Notes: generated by a model from the sequence alone, not told the origin. A DNA stretch of 6,065 bases from Acidobacteriaceae bacterium (GCA_030042915.1 JASHYS010000222.1:1-6065); one strand, 5' to 3'; positions 1 through 5,874 are shown, numbered from the stretch's first letter. Program-made: numbers and translations.

Positions 1-342
1 GCCGGCATGCCGCTGTTCGTTTTTCCTGAGGGCGGCCGCACGCAAACCGGTCAGCTGCAGCCCTTCCTCTCCGGCGCCGCGTATCTCGCCATTCGCGCGC
101 AGGTGCCGCTGGTGCCCATCGCGCTCTGCGGTGTATACGATCTGCTGCCCATCCACACCCATCATTTCTATCCCGGCAAGGTCACGCTTCGCGCCGGAGC
201 GCCCATTGAAACCAAAGGCATGACCGTGCGCCAGCACACCGAGCTCACTGAACGCCTGCGGGCCGCCATTGAGGAAATGCTGGAAAGGTCTAATTCGCCG
301 CCAGCCGCGCAGCCCGGCGTGTGCGAACTGGCGAGCAATTAG
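1..342 (+). CDS. Lysophospholipid acyltransferase (PlsC/1-acylglycerol-3-phosphate acyltransferase type), C-terminal part
   Basis: The reading frame is open at the left edge, so the N-terminus (including the HX4D catalytic motif) lies outside the window. What remains is about 113 residues. It begins almost at the family's third conserved block, seen as FVFPEGGRT (the usual form is FPEGTRS), which binds the glycerol phosphate. The fourth block follows as VPLVPIALCG, and then a typical beta-rich tail, KVTLRAGAPIETKGMT. Family knowledge: these membrane-associated enzymes move an acyl chain from acyl-ACP or acyl-CoA to lysophosphatidic acid in phospholipid synthesis. The last 20 residues are proline- and alanine-rich and not part of the domain. 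An internal ATG at position 7 is not the real start, since it would remove the catalytic half. Stop is TAG at 340-342. The exact substrate cannot be told from this fragment. Confidence 0.85.
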   Translation, partial: AGMPLFVFPEGGRTQTGQLQPFLSGAAYLAIRAQVPLVPIALCGVYDLLPIHTHHFYPGKVTLRAGAPIETKGMTVRQHTELTERLRAAIEEMLERSNSPPAAQPGVCELASN

Positions 343-460
343 ATGATAAGCTGACCCGATAGCAATAGTTCTCGAATGTCCGCTGGAGTATATGGCGCCC
401 GGCGAAAGAGAGCTCAAATGTGAATAAGCGGCTCCCAAGAAATGTATGTCAGGTAAGTTA
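343..460. other. Intergenic gap before the TPR gene
   Basis: This 118-bp gap is less GC-rich than the flanking genes. I see no clear terminator hairpin after the acyltransferase and no convincing -35/-10 pair. The short motif AGGTAAG at 451-457 lies just before the ATG at 461 and is the best ribosome binding site here. A promoter for the TPR gene may lie in the gap, but I cannot point to it. Confidence 0.4.
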
Positions 461-2098
461 ATGGGCCATGTGGAACGTTTGTTTCGCGCATCGGTACTCG
501 GGACTCTGATTTTGAGCGCGGCTTCGGCCCAGGGACTCCCGGCTGCTTCGTCTCATTGCGTACCTCCTCCATCGATTGCCGCGGATTTGAAAGCTCAGCC
601 GTACGCCCCAACTTACGCCAGACTGGGCAACTGGTTTGCCGGCCGCAATCAGCCTGCCTGCGCTGCCCATGCATTCGGCAAAGCTGTTGCTATGGAGCCG
701 GGCTCCGCCAACTATGCCTACCTTCTGGGCCTCAGCCTTTACTCTGCCGGCGAGCCCAAGCTGGCGATTGCCCCGCTCGAGCAATCGCTTCGCATTGACC
801 CGACATCCGTCGACGCACACCTTGTGCTGGGATCGGCGCTGAGCCGCCTTGGCCGAAGAACAGATGCAGATTTGCAGTGGAGGCTCGTTCTCAGTCTGGA
901 TCCGAAATCTTCAGCCGCCTTCGAATACCTCAGCCGGGATCTGCTCGTGGATGGAAACTATGTCTCGGTCATCGAACTTCTCCGGCCCATGGAAGACGCC
1001 GGTCTGCTGTCCGCCCCGGCGGCTGTCAATCTGTCGGTCGCTTACACCAAAGCAGGATTGCTGACCGATGCTCACGATGTGCTGGTGACAACGCTGCGCG
1101 CGAATCCAACTTCGGTTCCTGTGATCGAGGCACTTTCGGCAGTGCTGGTGATGCTCGATCGCTATCAGGATGCAGCCCAGAACCTGGCAGTCGTTGCTCA
1201 AAAATATCCCGGCGACTTGCAAGTGCAAATCCGCTATTTGCATGTGCTGGTGCTGGCCGGCGACCCGGCAGCGCAGCCACTTTGCGAACGGCTGCTTAAG
1301 GCAGACCCGCGTCAATGGGAGGTGCTTTATTTGATGGGCCTCCTGCGCGAGAACGCCCACGAATTCAAAGCGGCACGGGGTTGGTTTGAAAAATCCGCGG
1401 CGCTAAATCCTCAATACGCCGATTCTCACTTTCATCTGGGGGTTGTGCTCCTGGCGCTCGACGACAACGCGGCGGCGAAGGAGCAACTGGAGAAAGCCGT
1501 CGCGCTGGGGTTTCATGAACCGCGGGTCCACTACGAACTTGGCAGGGTGTATCGCCTCCTCGGAAACGATGCCGCAGCACAGCAGCAGCTTCATCAGTAT
1601 CAGCAGGAAGAACAAGCCGAACTGAACAAAGAGGTGGCGTCGGCAAAGTATTACCAGGCTAACCAGGCGCAAGCAGCCGGCAACTATTCGCAAGCAGCTG
1701 CGTACTATCGTGAAGCGCTCAGCGTGGACCCCAAGGAACCGTTGCTGGCCTACCGGCTCGCGATGGCGCTCGACAAGACCGGGGATCGGGCCGGTGAACG
1801 AACCGCGCTGGAACAGGCGATCGAGGACAACCCGCAGATGGCCCTGGCCCAGAACCAGCTTGGATATCTGGATTTTTCCGCAAAGAGTACAGACTCGGCG
1901 ATCCGCCACTTTGAATTAGCGGTTCAGGCGGACCCGGGCTTTTCGAAGGCCTGGATGAATCTGGCTGCCGCGTTGTGCGTGCAATCCAGGTGGGAGGACG
2001 CCAGGAGCGCGCTGGGCCATGTGCTGGAGCTGGACCCGGGCAACGCGCCTGCACATGAACTTCTCCGTCGCATCGATACCATCGAATCGCATAATTGA
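461..2098 (+). CDS. Exported tetratricopeptide repeat (TPR) protein
   Basis: A protein of 545 residues (550 if the ATG at 446 is used). I prefer 461 because AGG at 451-453 sits 7 bases before it, whereas 446 has no ribosome binding site. The N-terminus looks like a Sec signal peptide: a short basic stretch (HVERLFR), a hydrophobic core (ASVLGTLILSAASA) and an ASA-type signal peptidase I site. The rest is nearly all TPR helix pairs, about 14 from residue 55 to 531 (446 numbering). Their period is about 33-35 residues, with typical ends such as AxxxDP, for example LEQSLRIDPTSVDAH and YREALSVDPKEP. A Gln/Glu-rich helix (about 378-396) interrupts the array. No enzymatic domain is visible. By family knowledge it is a protein-protein interaction scaffold, here probably periplasmic; its partner is unknown. 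Stop is TGA at 2096-2098, 27 bp before the next start. Confidence 0.88.
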   Translation: MGHVERLFRASVLGTLILSAASAQGLPAASSHCVPPPSIAADLKAQPYAPTYARLGNWFAGRNQPACAAHAFGKAVAMEPGSANYAYLLGLSLYSAGEPKLAIAPLEQSLRIDPTSVDAHLVLGSALSRLGRRTDADLQWRLVLSLDPKSSAAFEYLSRDLLVDGNYVSVIELLRPMEDAGLLSAPAAVNLSVAYTKAGLLTDAHDVLVTTLRANPTSVPVIEALSAVLVMLDRYQDAAQNLAVVAQKYPGDLQVQIRYLHVLVLAGDPAAQPLCERLLKADPRQWEVLYLMGLLRENAHEFKAARGWFEKSAALNPQYADSHFHLGVVLLALDDNAAAKEQLEKAVALGFHEPRVHYELGRVYRLLGNDAAAQQQLHQYQQEEQAELNKEVASAKYYQANQAQAAGNYSQAAAYYREALSVDPKEPLLAYRLAMALDKTGDRAGERTALEQAIEDNPQMALAQNQLGYLDFSAKSTDSAIRHFELAVQADPGFSKAWMNLAAALCVQSRWEDARSALGHVLELDPGNAPAHELLRRIDTIESHN

Positions 2099-2125
2099 TG
2101 ATGGGCGGTGCCAGAATCTGACAGT

Positions 2126-2677
2126 ATGCAGCGCGTGCTCATTCTCGGCTCTCCGGGTTCAGGCAAATCGGTATTCGCGCGCCGGCTCGGTGCTGCAACC
2201 GGCCTGCCCATCATCCATCTCGATCAGATCTTCTGGCGGCCGGGATGGAGTGAGCCAAGCAAAGAGCAGTGGCTGGCCGAGCTCGAAGAGGCTCTGGAAG
2301 GCGAGGCATGGATCATGGACGGCAACTACACGTCCACGATCTCCAGGCGGCTGGAATTTGCCGACACGGTGTTCTTCTTCGATTTTCCTACCTGGATTTG
2401 CGCGAGCCGCGTCTTAACCAGAGTGTGGACGACGAAGGGCACGGTGCGCGTGGACATGGCGCCGGGCTGTCCTGAGAAATTCGACTGGACGTTTCTCCAC
2501 TACGTTCTCAGCTTCCGCAGGAAGTACCTGCCCGACGTGAGAAAGATACTCGAAACCTTCAAGGGCCAGGCAATCGTGTTTCGACAGGTGCGGGACCCGG
2601 GGAATTTTCTGCGCCGGTTCGATCCCGCCGCAGGGGTGGAGTTCGTCGCGCGTCCTGAATCTAAAATCGAGGGGTAA
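2126..2677 (+). CDS. P-loop nucleotide kinase-like protein (topology modulation/FlaR type)
   Basis: A 183-residue protein. It opens with a Walker A P-loop, GSPGSGKS (residues 8-15), directly after a short beta strand (MQRVLIL), as in adenylate and shikimate kinase-like folds. Next come the family signatures HLDQIFWRPGW (31-41), WIMDGNY (62-68), a strand VFFFDFP (82-88, Walker B-like) and DMAPGCPEKFDW (110-121). These match proteins annotated as topology modulation protein or FlaR. The family name came from effects on DNA topology in flagellin regulation, but the sequence only supports an ATP-binding small-molecule or nucleotide kinase fold; the substrate is unknown. An in-frame GTG at 2108 would add six residues. 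I prefer the ATG at 2126 because homologues of this fold start just before the first strand. It probably shares a transcript with the TPR gene. Confidence 0.82.
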   Translation: MQRVLILGSPGSGKSVFARRLGAATGLPIIHLDQIFWRPGWSEPSKEQWLAELEEALEGEAWIMDGNYTSTISRRLEFADTVFFFDFPTWICASRVLTRVWTTKGTVRVDMAPGCPEKFDWTFLHYVLSFRRKYLPDVRKILETFKGQAIVFRQVRDPGNFLRRFDPAAGVEFVARPESKIEG

Positions 2678-2716
2678 TGCCGGTCCGCATCGACGTTCTC
2701 CAACCCACTACCGGCA
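2678..2716 (+). repeat. Inverted repeat TGCCGGT / ACCGGCA
   Basis: A 7-bp perfect inverted repeat (2678-2684 and 2710-2716) encloses a 25-nt loop, starting one base after the stop codon of the kinase-like gene. No T-run follows, so it is not a standard intrinsic terminator. It could be a weak mRNA hairpin between two cotranscribed genes, or chance. Confidence 0.25.
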
Positions 2717-2766
2717 ACAAAGCACGTTGTAGCAGCAGGCTCACCGCATCCGACGGAGACAGCCAC

Positions 2767-3084
2767 ATGATCATCGAAATGCGCACCTACAAGCTCAAGC
2801 CGGGCAAGAGGGATGAGTTTCTTCAGATCTTCCACACCAGATCGGTGCCCGCACACACCGAGATCGGCATGAAGATTCTCGGTCCTTGGCTTTCCATCGA
2901 AGATCCCGACACGTTCTTCTTCATGCGCGGATTTCCCGACCTGGCCTCGCGCGAGCCCATGAAAGCCAGGTTCTACGAAGGGGAGCTTTGGAAGCGCGAG
3001 CTCGAGCAGGTGCTGATGCCCATGATCGAGAAGTACGACGTAACGCTGGTCGACGACAGGGATGGCCTCATTCGCTGGCCGTGA
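2767..3084 (+). CDS. NIPSNAP family protein
   Basis: A 105-residue single-domain protein. The opening MIIEMRTYKLKPGKRDEFL, followed by HxxxxVPAHTEIGMKILGPW and a strand with FFMRGFPDLASRE, is the NIPSNAP/dimeric alpha-beta barrel pattern. Members usually form dimers with a ferredoxin-like fold. Bacterial members have no general function assigned, and a specific role here is unknown. The ATG at 2767 is chosen because GGAG (2755-2758) lies 8 bases upstream and the family begins with this MI-type strand. An in-frame ATG at 2677 overlaps the previous stop (TAATG) but would add 30 residues with no resemblance to the domain. The stop TGA (3082-3084) lies 4 bp from the stop of the convergent GNAT gene. 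Confidence 0.85.
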   Translation: MIIEMRTYKLKPGKRDEFLQIFHTRSVPAHTEIGMKILGPWLSIEDPDTFFFMRGFPDLASREPMKARFYEGELWKRELEQVLMPMIEKYDVTLVDDRDGLIRWP

Positions 3085-3097
3085 GCGGTCAACCGCT
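3084..3097. terminator. Small hairpin over two convergent stop codons (possible shared terminator)
   Basis: The 14-mer AGCGGTCAACCGCT can form a 5-bp stem (AGCGG/CCGCT) with a TCAA loop. It includes the last base of the NIPSNAP stop and the whole stop codon of the minus-strand GNAT gene. On the plus strand a short TTTT (3104-3107) follows a few bases later; on the minus strand there is no T-run. The position between convergent genes suggests a bidirectional terminator, but the stem is short. Confidence 0.35.
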
Positions 3098-3601
3098 AAG
3101 GCTTTTCAGATCGGACCACGTATACGCTTCTTCGGTCAATTTCGCGCCGCCGATTTCAATTTCCTTTCCCAACGCATAGCGGCCGCCCTGCTTTGGATAA
3201 AACATTTTGCAGGGATTTTTCTCAAGCACCCACACCGCCATGCTTCTGAACCCGCGCTCCGACAAAGCCGCGGCGATTTGCCCTAAAAGCTCGGTCCCAA
3301 TCTTCGATCGCTGCGCCTCTTCGAGCAGGTAGATTGCGTAGAGCTCGGCGTCGCAATCCTCCACCGGCTCGCGGATCGGGCCGCCGCAGGCAAACCCGAC
3401 AACTTGTTTTTCAATCTCGGCAACCAGGATCAGAACCTCCTGGGCAAGCCACTCGCGCCACTGCATTGCCCGTTCCGCCTCATTGAGCTGGGCGAGGAAC
3501 TCGGCTGGCACAATGCCGGTGTATGTCGTACGCCAGCTTTGCACGTGCACGTGCGCAATCGCTTCTGCGTCAGATTCGAGTGCGGGTCGAACCAGGGCCA
3601 T
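3089..3601 (-). CDS. GNAT family N-acetyltransferase
   Basis: A 170-residue protein with the GNAT order of elements. The start MALVRPALESDAEAIAHVHVQSWRTTYTGIVP is the first strand and helices. A central strand follows (ILVAEIEKQVVGFACGG, 58-74), then the acetyl-CoA-binding motif A region ELYAIYLLEEAQRSKIGTELL (86-106). The C-terminal part VLEKNPCKMFYPKQGGR (125-141) matches the common form N-x-x-A-x-x-FYexlGG. In the pyrophosphate loop the usual Q/R-x-x-G-x-G/A reads QRSKIG, so the first glycine is lysine. The enzyme would acetylate an amine on a small molecule or protein; the substrate is unknown. The ATG at 3601 is chosen since the fold begins there and GGTGG lies a few bases upstream. Earlier in-frame ATGs at 3613 and 3637 would add 4 or 12 residues, and 3637 has no ribosome binding site. 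Confidence 0.85.
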   Translation of the reverse strand: MALVRPALESDAEAIAHVHVQSWRTTYTGIVPAEFLAQLNEAERAMQWREWLAQEVLILVAEIEKQVVGFACGGPIREPVEDCDAELYAIYLLEEAQRSKIGTELLGQIAAALSERGFRSMAVWVLEKNPCKMFYPKQGGRYALGKEIEIGGAKLTEEAYTWSDLKSLSG

Positions 3602-3663
3602 AAGAGCCACCATAGCGCGCACCCATGGGAGCAACAAGCCCCTTCGCCGTAAACTGGTCTTTC
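3602..3663. promoter_or_regulatory. Divergent intergenic region (GNAT / amidotransferase)
   Basis: The 62-bp space between the two chosen divergent starts must carry or overlap promoters for both directions, unless transcription starts inside the opposite gene. TAAACT at 3650-3655 resembles a -10 element for the amidotransferase gene, but no -35 match lies at the right distance. The call rests on gene layout only. Confidence 0.3.
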
Positions 3664-4413
3664 ATGGCTGTGCGCATCGCCATCCCCGAGCCCAGCAGCG
3701 ATCCGGAGTACAATCAGCGCGCGCTGCCACCGTATGTAGCGGCGCTCGAAGCCGCGGGAGCGGAGCCGGTGGTCGTGCCGCTCCAAATCGCAAAGCGGGA
3801 CGCGCCGGAGCAAGTAGCGCGGCTGTTGGCAGGTGTGCAGGGAATTCTGCTTCCCGGGAGCCGCTACGATGTCGATCCGCAGCGCTATGGCGAGGCGCGG
3901 GCTCCCGAGTGCGGCCAAGACGACCCCGTGCGCACGGCTGCAGACGAGATCCTTTTGCAGGATGCCTTCAACCTGCACAAACCGATCCTGGCCATCTGTC
4001 ACGGCGTGCAGACGTTGAATGTGTGGCGCAACGGCTCGCTGATTCAGGATCTGAAAACTGCGGTGAATCACCGGCCTGGCCGTGACGTGGTCGAGGCGCA
4101 CGCAGTGAAGATTGCAGATGGATCGCGGCTGAATCAGCTTCTGCCCAGAGGGAAGCAGGAAGTGCCGGTGAACTCAAGCCACCACCAGGCGATCCGCACG
4201 CCGGGCGACGATTTGCGCGTGAGCGCCATTTCGCCGGATGGAGTCATCGAGGCAGTCGAACTCGACGCGCCGGATCACTTCGTTGTCGGCGTGCAGTGGC
4301 ATCCCGAGCGCACCTGCGCGCAAAGTGCGTTTTCGCGTGCCATTTTCTCCGCATTTGTCCAGGCTGCCGGCGAATGGAATGCGCCTGGGCCGGACACAGG
4401 CAGCAAGCGATGA
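3664..4413 (+). CDS. Class I glutamine amidotransferase, peptidase C26 / gamma-glutamyl-GABA hydrolase (PuuD-like)
   Basis: A 249-residue protein. It shows VRIAIPEP at the N-terminus, then YVAALEAAGAEPVVVPLQ (24-41) and the C26 signature LPGSRYDVDPQRYGE (63-77, usual form LPGGxDVxPxxYGE). The nucleophile loop is AICHGVQTLNV (110-120) with Cys112. A conserved VNSSHHQAI follows (169-177), and the catalytic His213 and Glu215 sit in VGVQWHPER. The triad is complete. Family knowledge: PuuD-type enzymes hydrolyse gamma-glutamyl bonds, for example gamma-glutamyl-GABA in putrescine breakdown. The nucleophile loop has His where many members have Arg (ICRG), so the true substrate is uncertain. No other polyamine genes are seen nearby. 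The ATG at 3664 fits the family start, though it lacks a clear ribosome binding site; an in-frame ATG at 3625 is the alternative. The stop overlaps the rsmG start. Confidence 0.88.
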   Translation: MAVRIAIPEPSSDPEYNQRALPPYVAALEAAGAEPVVVPLQIAKRDAPEQVARLLAGVQGILLPGSRYDVDPQRYGEARAPECGQDDPVRTAADEILLQDAFNLHKPILAICHGVQTLNVWRNGSLIQDLKTAVNHRPGRDVVEAHAVKIADGSRLNQLLPRGKQEVPVNSSHHQAIRTPGDDLRVSAISPDGVIEAVELDAPDHFVVGVQWHPERTCAQSAFSRAIFSAFVQAAGEWNAPGPDTGSKR

Positions 4414-5039
4414 CCGGGACCGGTGCCGCTCTGCGTCTGAACGCGCTCCTCGAAGACGCTGGCCTCGAGCCGCTGGACCCGCGAACGGCGGCTCGGTTTG
4501 AGAGTTATCTTTCGCTCTTTCTTCGCTGGAACCAGCGCCTCAACTTGAGCTCGGTCCGCGATGAAGAGTCGATAATTACAACACATCTTGTTGAATCTAT
4601 TACTGTTGCTAGAGCATTGCCGGCCGGCATCGCCTCCTTGCTCGACTTCGGGTCGGGGGCCGGCCTGCCCGGAATCCCCATCGCTCTCTGCCGTCCCGAG
4701 ATCGCCGTGACGTTGGCCGAGTCCCAGAGCAAGAAGGCAGCGTTCCTCCAGGAAGTGGTCCGCACACTTGGCATCCCAGCGAAAGTGCATGCGGGCCGTG
4801 CCGAGACGATCGAGGGCGTCTTCGATTGCGTCATCCTGCGCGCCGTCGACAAGATGCCGAAAGCCGTGGTCGCCGCCGCAAAGCTCGTCGCGCCGGCTGG
4901 ATGGCTGGCGCTGTTGTCGACCACGAATCAACTCGACGCGCTGAAGAGTGCTGCCAGCAGGGAATTCTTCTGGAGGCCGCAAACGCACCTGCCCGGCAGC
5001 GCCAAACGCATCGTGGCCTTCGGCTCGCGGCAGGGCTGA
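4410..5039 (+). CDS. rsmG: 16S rRNA (guanine-527-N7)-methyltransferase RsmG
   Basis: A 209-residue protein of typical RsmG/GidB length. Family knowledge: it transfers a methyl group from S-adenosylmethionine to N7 of G527 in 16S rRNA; its loss gives low-level streptomycin resistance. Seen: WNQRLNLSSVRDEESIITTHLVES (40-63), which matches the family's WN..xNLT...D...I...H..DSL block; the SAM-binding motif LLDFGSGAGLPGIPIAL (77-93); then ESQSKKAAFLQEV (104-116), GRAE (129-132) and VILRAVDKM (141-149). The ATG at 4410 overlaps the previous stop as ATGA, which implies coupled translation; a longer frame back to 4296 would lie inside the amidotransferase gene. Codons for residues 55-70 are AT-rich and rare for this DNA (see findings). 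In many bacteria rsmG lies just before parA-parB, which fits the parS sites downstream. Confidence 0.95.
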   Translation: MTGTGAALRLNALLEDAGLEPLDPRTAARFESYLSLFLRWNQRLNLSSVRDEESIITTHLVESITVARALPAGIASLLDFGSGAGLPGIPIALCRPEIAVTLAESQSKKAAFLQEVVRTLGIPAKVHAGRAETIEGVFDCVILRAVDKMPKAVVAAAKLVAPAGWLALLSTTNQLDALKSAASREFFWRPQTHLPGSAKRIVAFGSRQG

Positions 5040-5047
5040 AAGCGGCG

Positions 5048-5103
5048 CTCGCTCCCTCGCTCCCTGCCTTCTCGGTCCCTTGGTCCCTTGTTCGCTCGGT
5101 CCC
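5048..5103. repeat. Degenerate 8-bp tandem array (CTCGCTCC / TCGGTCCC)
   Basis: Seven in-phase 8-bp units follow the rsmG stop: CTCGCTCC twice exactly, CTGCCTTC, TCGGTCCC, TTGGTCCC, TTGTTCGC and TCGGTCCC. GGTCCCT recurs at 5074, 5082 and 5098, so the 8-bp phase is kept across the degenerate unit. The top strand is nearly purine-free apart from G. It resembles the short tandemly repeated repetitive sequences of some bacterial intergenic regions. Confidence 0.65.
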
Positions 5104-5362
5104 TGTAGTTGTCAAGCCCTTCCCCGCCGAATCGCAGCCCCAATCGTCCCCCTAACTCATTGATTTATTGCGCCTTGTTCCCTCGCCCCCCTTGCTCCTG
5201 CCTCTTGCAGATTATTTCCGGCAAGTCGCTACACTTAAACCAGGCAATCAGGAGTGGTTCAGTTTTTGGAGAGTGCGACCCGGGCAGTCGAAGGGTACGG
5301 GGCTTTAGGTCGGTAGGCTAACCCTCCCGGAATCCGGCGCAGGTAAATTCGGAGGGAGCAGG

Positions 5363-5410
5363 GGCCTTCAGGCCGCTGAACCCTGATGCGCGAAATGCGG
5401 CTTTAGCCGC
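5363..5410. repeat. Twin compact hairpins, REP-like element
   Basis: Two short palindromes of the same design lie 35 bp apart centre to centre. One is GGCCT-TC-AGGCC at 5363-5374 and the other GCGGCT-TT-AGCCGC at 5397-5410. A further GGCTTTAG copy without its partner arm lies at 5301-5308. I recall this style (GGCTTTAGCC or its complement) as a dispersed intergenic element in acidobacterial genomes, but copy number cannot be tested here. None is followed by a T-run, so a terminator role is unlikely. Confidence 0.45.
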
Positions 5411-5485
5411 GGGCCGTCTAGGGCGCCAAAAATCGCTCTCGGCAGCCTGCGCCACGAGCGCGAAAATCAAATTTCGGGCAAAACA

Positions 5486-5501
5486 AAGGCGAATTTGCCT
5501 T
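5486..5501. repeat. Near-perfect 16-bp palindrome in AT-rich patch
   Basis: AAGGCGAATTTGCCTT pairs with itself at seven of eight positions (the G at 5491 faces T at 5496). It sits in an AT-rich stretch, 5461-5520, which also has the motif AAATTTCGG twice (near 5470 and 5508). It could be a repressor site or part of a duplex-unwinding region; the sequence does not decide. Confidence 0.35.
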
Positions 5502-5517
5502 GGAAAAAAATTTCGGA

Positions 5518-5536
5518 TATACCCCCCTGGGGTATA
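5518..5536. promoter_or_regulatory. CsoR/RcnR-type operator-like palindrome
   Basis: TATACCCC and GGGGTATA form 8-bp perfect arms around a 3-base centre (CCT). Family knowledge: CsoR-type repressors (copper, sulfide or formaldehyde responsive) bind operators with C-tract/G-tract arms of the form ATACCCC-GGGGTAT, so the match is strong in shape. A typical operator overlaps the promoter of a regulator or metal-export gene, but no such gene follows here. It may instead be a hairpin or the binding site of another factor. Confidence 0.45.
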
Positions 5537-5585
5537 GTTTGGAGGATAACGCATTTAGAATCAGTAAACCGGTCTCGAAACGGCT

Positions 5586-5660
5586 CTCAAATTGCGCTGT
5601 TTTTGGCCTCAAATCGGGCACTTTTTACCCCAGAATTTACCCCAAATTCGGCCATTTTTC
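5586..5660. repeat. Spaced CTCAAAT-type direct repeats (iteron-like)
   Basis: Two adjoining 22-bp units start with CTCAAAT at 5586 and 5608, and share the TTTTT block and 16 of 22 bases by hand count. A third unit starts CCCAAAT at 5641, 33 bp further, and again ends in TTTTT. Between the second and third units, TTTACCCCA occurs twice, 12 bp apart (5624 and 5636). Spacings of 22 and 33 are close to two and three helical turns, as in protein-binding iterons. The units are degenerate, so chance in a low-complexity region is possible. Confidence 0.4.
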
Positions 5661-5739
5661 GTCGAGCTCGAGACCCGAAGCCAAGACCGCGCGAAAGCTG
5701 CGCAACATCGCCCCCCTGGCGCCCTCCCCTGCCTTCTCT

Positions 5740-5774
5740 TGGCTACTGGCTGCTGGCTATTGGCCACTAGCTAT
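5740..5774. repeat. 7-bp tandem array (TGGCTAC type)
   Basis: Five in-phase heptamers: TGGCTAC, TGGCTGC, TGGCTAT, TGGCCAC, TAGCTAT. Directly upstream, CCCTGCCTTCTC (5727-5738) is an exact 12-mer copy of 5062-5073 inside the 8-bp array, so the two arrays share a flank about 665 bp apart. Heptamer arrays of this sort are known as short tandemly repeated sequences in other bacteria; no function is established. Confidence 0.7.
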
Positions 5775-5809
5775 CCCCTCCTGTACAGGGTGACTTCCCC
5801 GCCCGGGAT

Positions 5810-5825
5810 TGTCCCACGTGGAACA
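5810..5825. other. parS: parS centromere site 1 (one mismatch)
   Basis: TGTCCCACGTGGAACA differs from the palindrome TGTTCCACGTGGAACA at a single base (C at 5813). The core CACGTG and the right arm are intact. ParB binds such sites, loads as a clamp, spreads on flanking DNA and works with ParA in chromosome segregation. It is the first of three sites at exact 47-bp steps. Confidence 0.85.
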
Positions 5826-5854
5826 AAGCCCGACGGACGCCGCAGCCAATCCCC

Positions 5855-5874
5855 GTTGTTCCACGTGGAACAAC
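5855..5874. other. parS: parS centromere site 2 (perfect, extended palindrome)
   Basis: GTTGTTCCACGTGGAACAAC is a perfect 20-bp palindrome that contains the 16-bp parS core at 5857-5872. It is a close variant of the widely conserved parS consensus TGTTTCACGTGAAACA. It is the longest symmetric site of the three and the likely strongest ParB nucleation point, which is an inference from symmetry. Confidence 0.93.

Larger units (their letters stand above)
5040..5809. other. Long intergenic region between rsmG and the parS cluster, no convincing gene
   Basis: This 770-bp stretch holds no open frame with a recognisable domain, a good ribosome binding site or the codon pattern of its neighbours. 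Longer frames such as 5500-5793 on the plus strand run through simple repeats and palindromes. The contents in order are: an 8-bp-period pyrimidine-rich array, twin GGCY-type hairpins, an AT-rich patch with palindromes, a CsoR-type palindrome, spaced CAAAT-CGG repeats and a 7-bp-period array. No consensus DnaA box (TTATCCACA) is visible on either strand. Confidence 0.6.

Noticed and set aside
392..427. Tiny leader frame (11 codons) before the TPR gene
   Set aside because: The GGAG upstream is only 3 bases from the ATG, and no attenuator hairpin or regulatory codon run is seen.
2677..2766. N-terminal extension of the NIPSNAP gene from the ATG at 2677
   Set aside because: The added 30 residues do not match the domain, and a better ribosome binding site precedes the ATG at 2767.
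4275..4988. Long minus-strand frame opposite rsmG
   Set aside because: It is the shadow of a GC-rich gene with clear RsmG motifs on the plus strand.
5500..5793. Plus-strand open frame of 97 codons behind the CsoR-like palindrome
   Set aside because: It runs through the spaced repeats and the heptamer array, has no domain or clear ribosome binding site, and its composition does not match the nearby genes.
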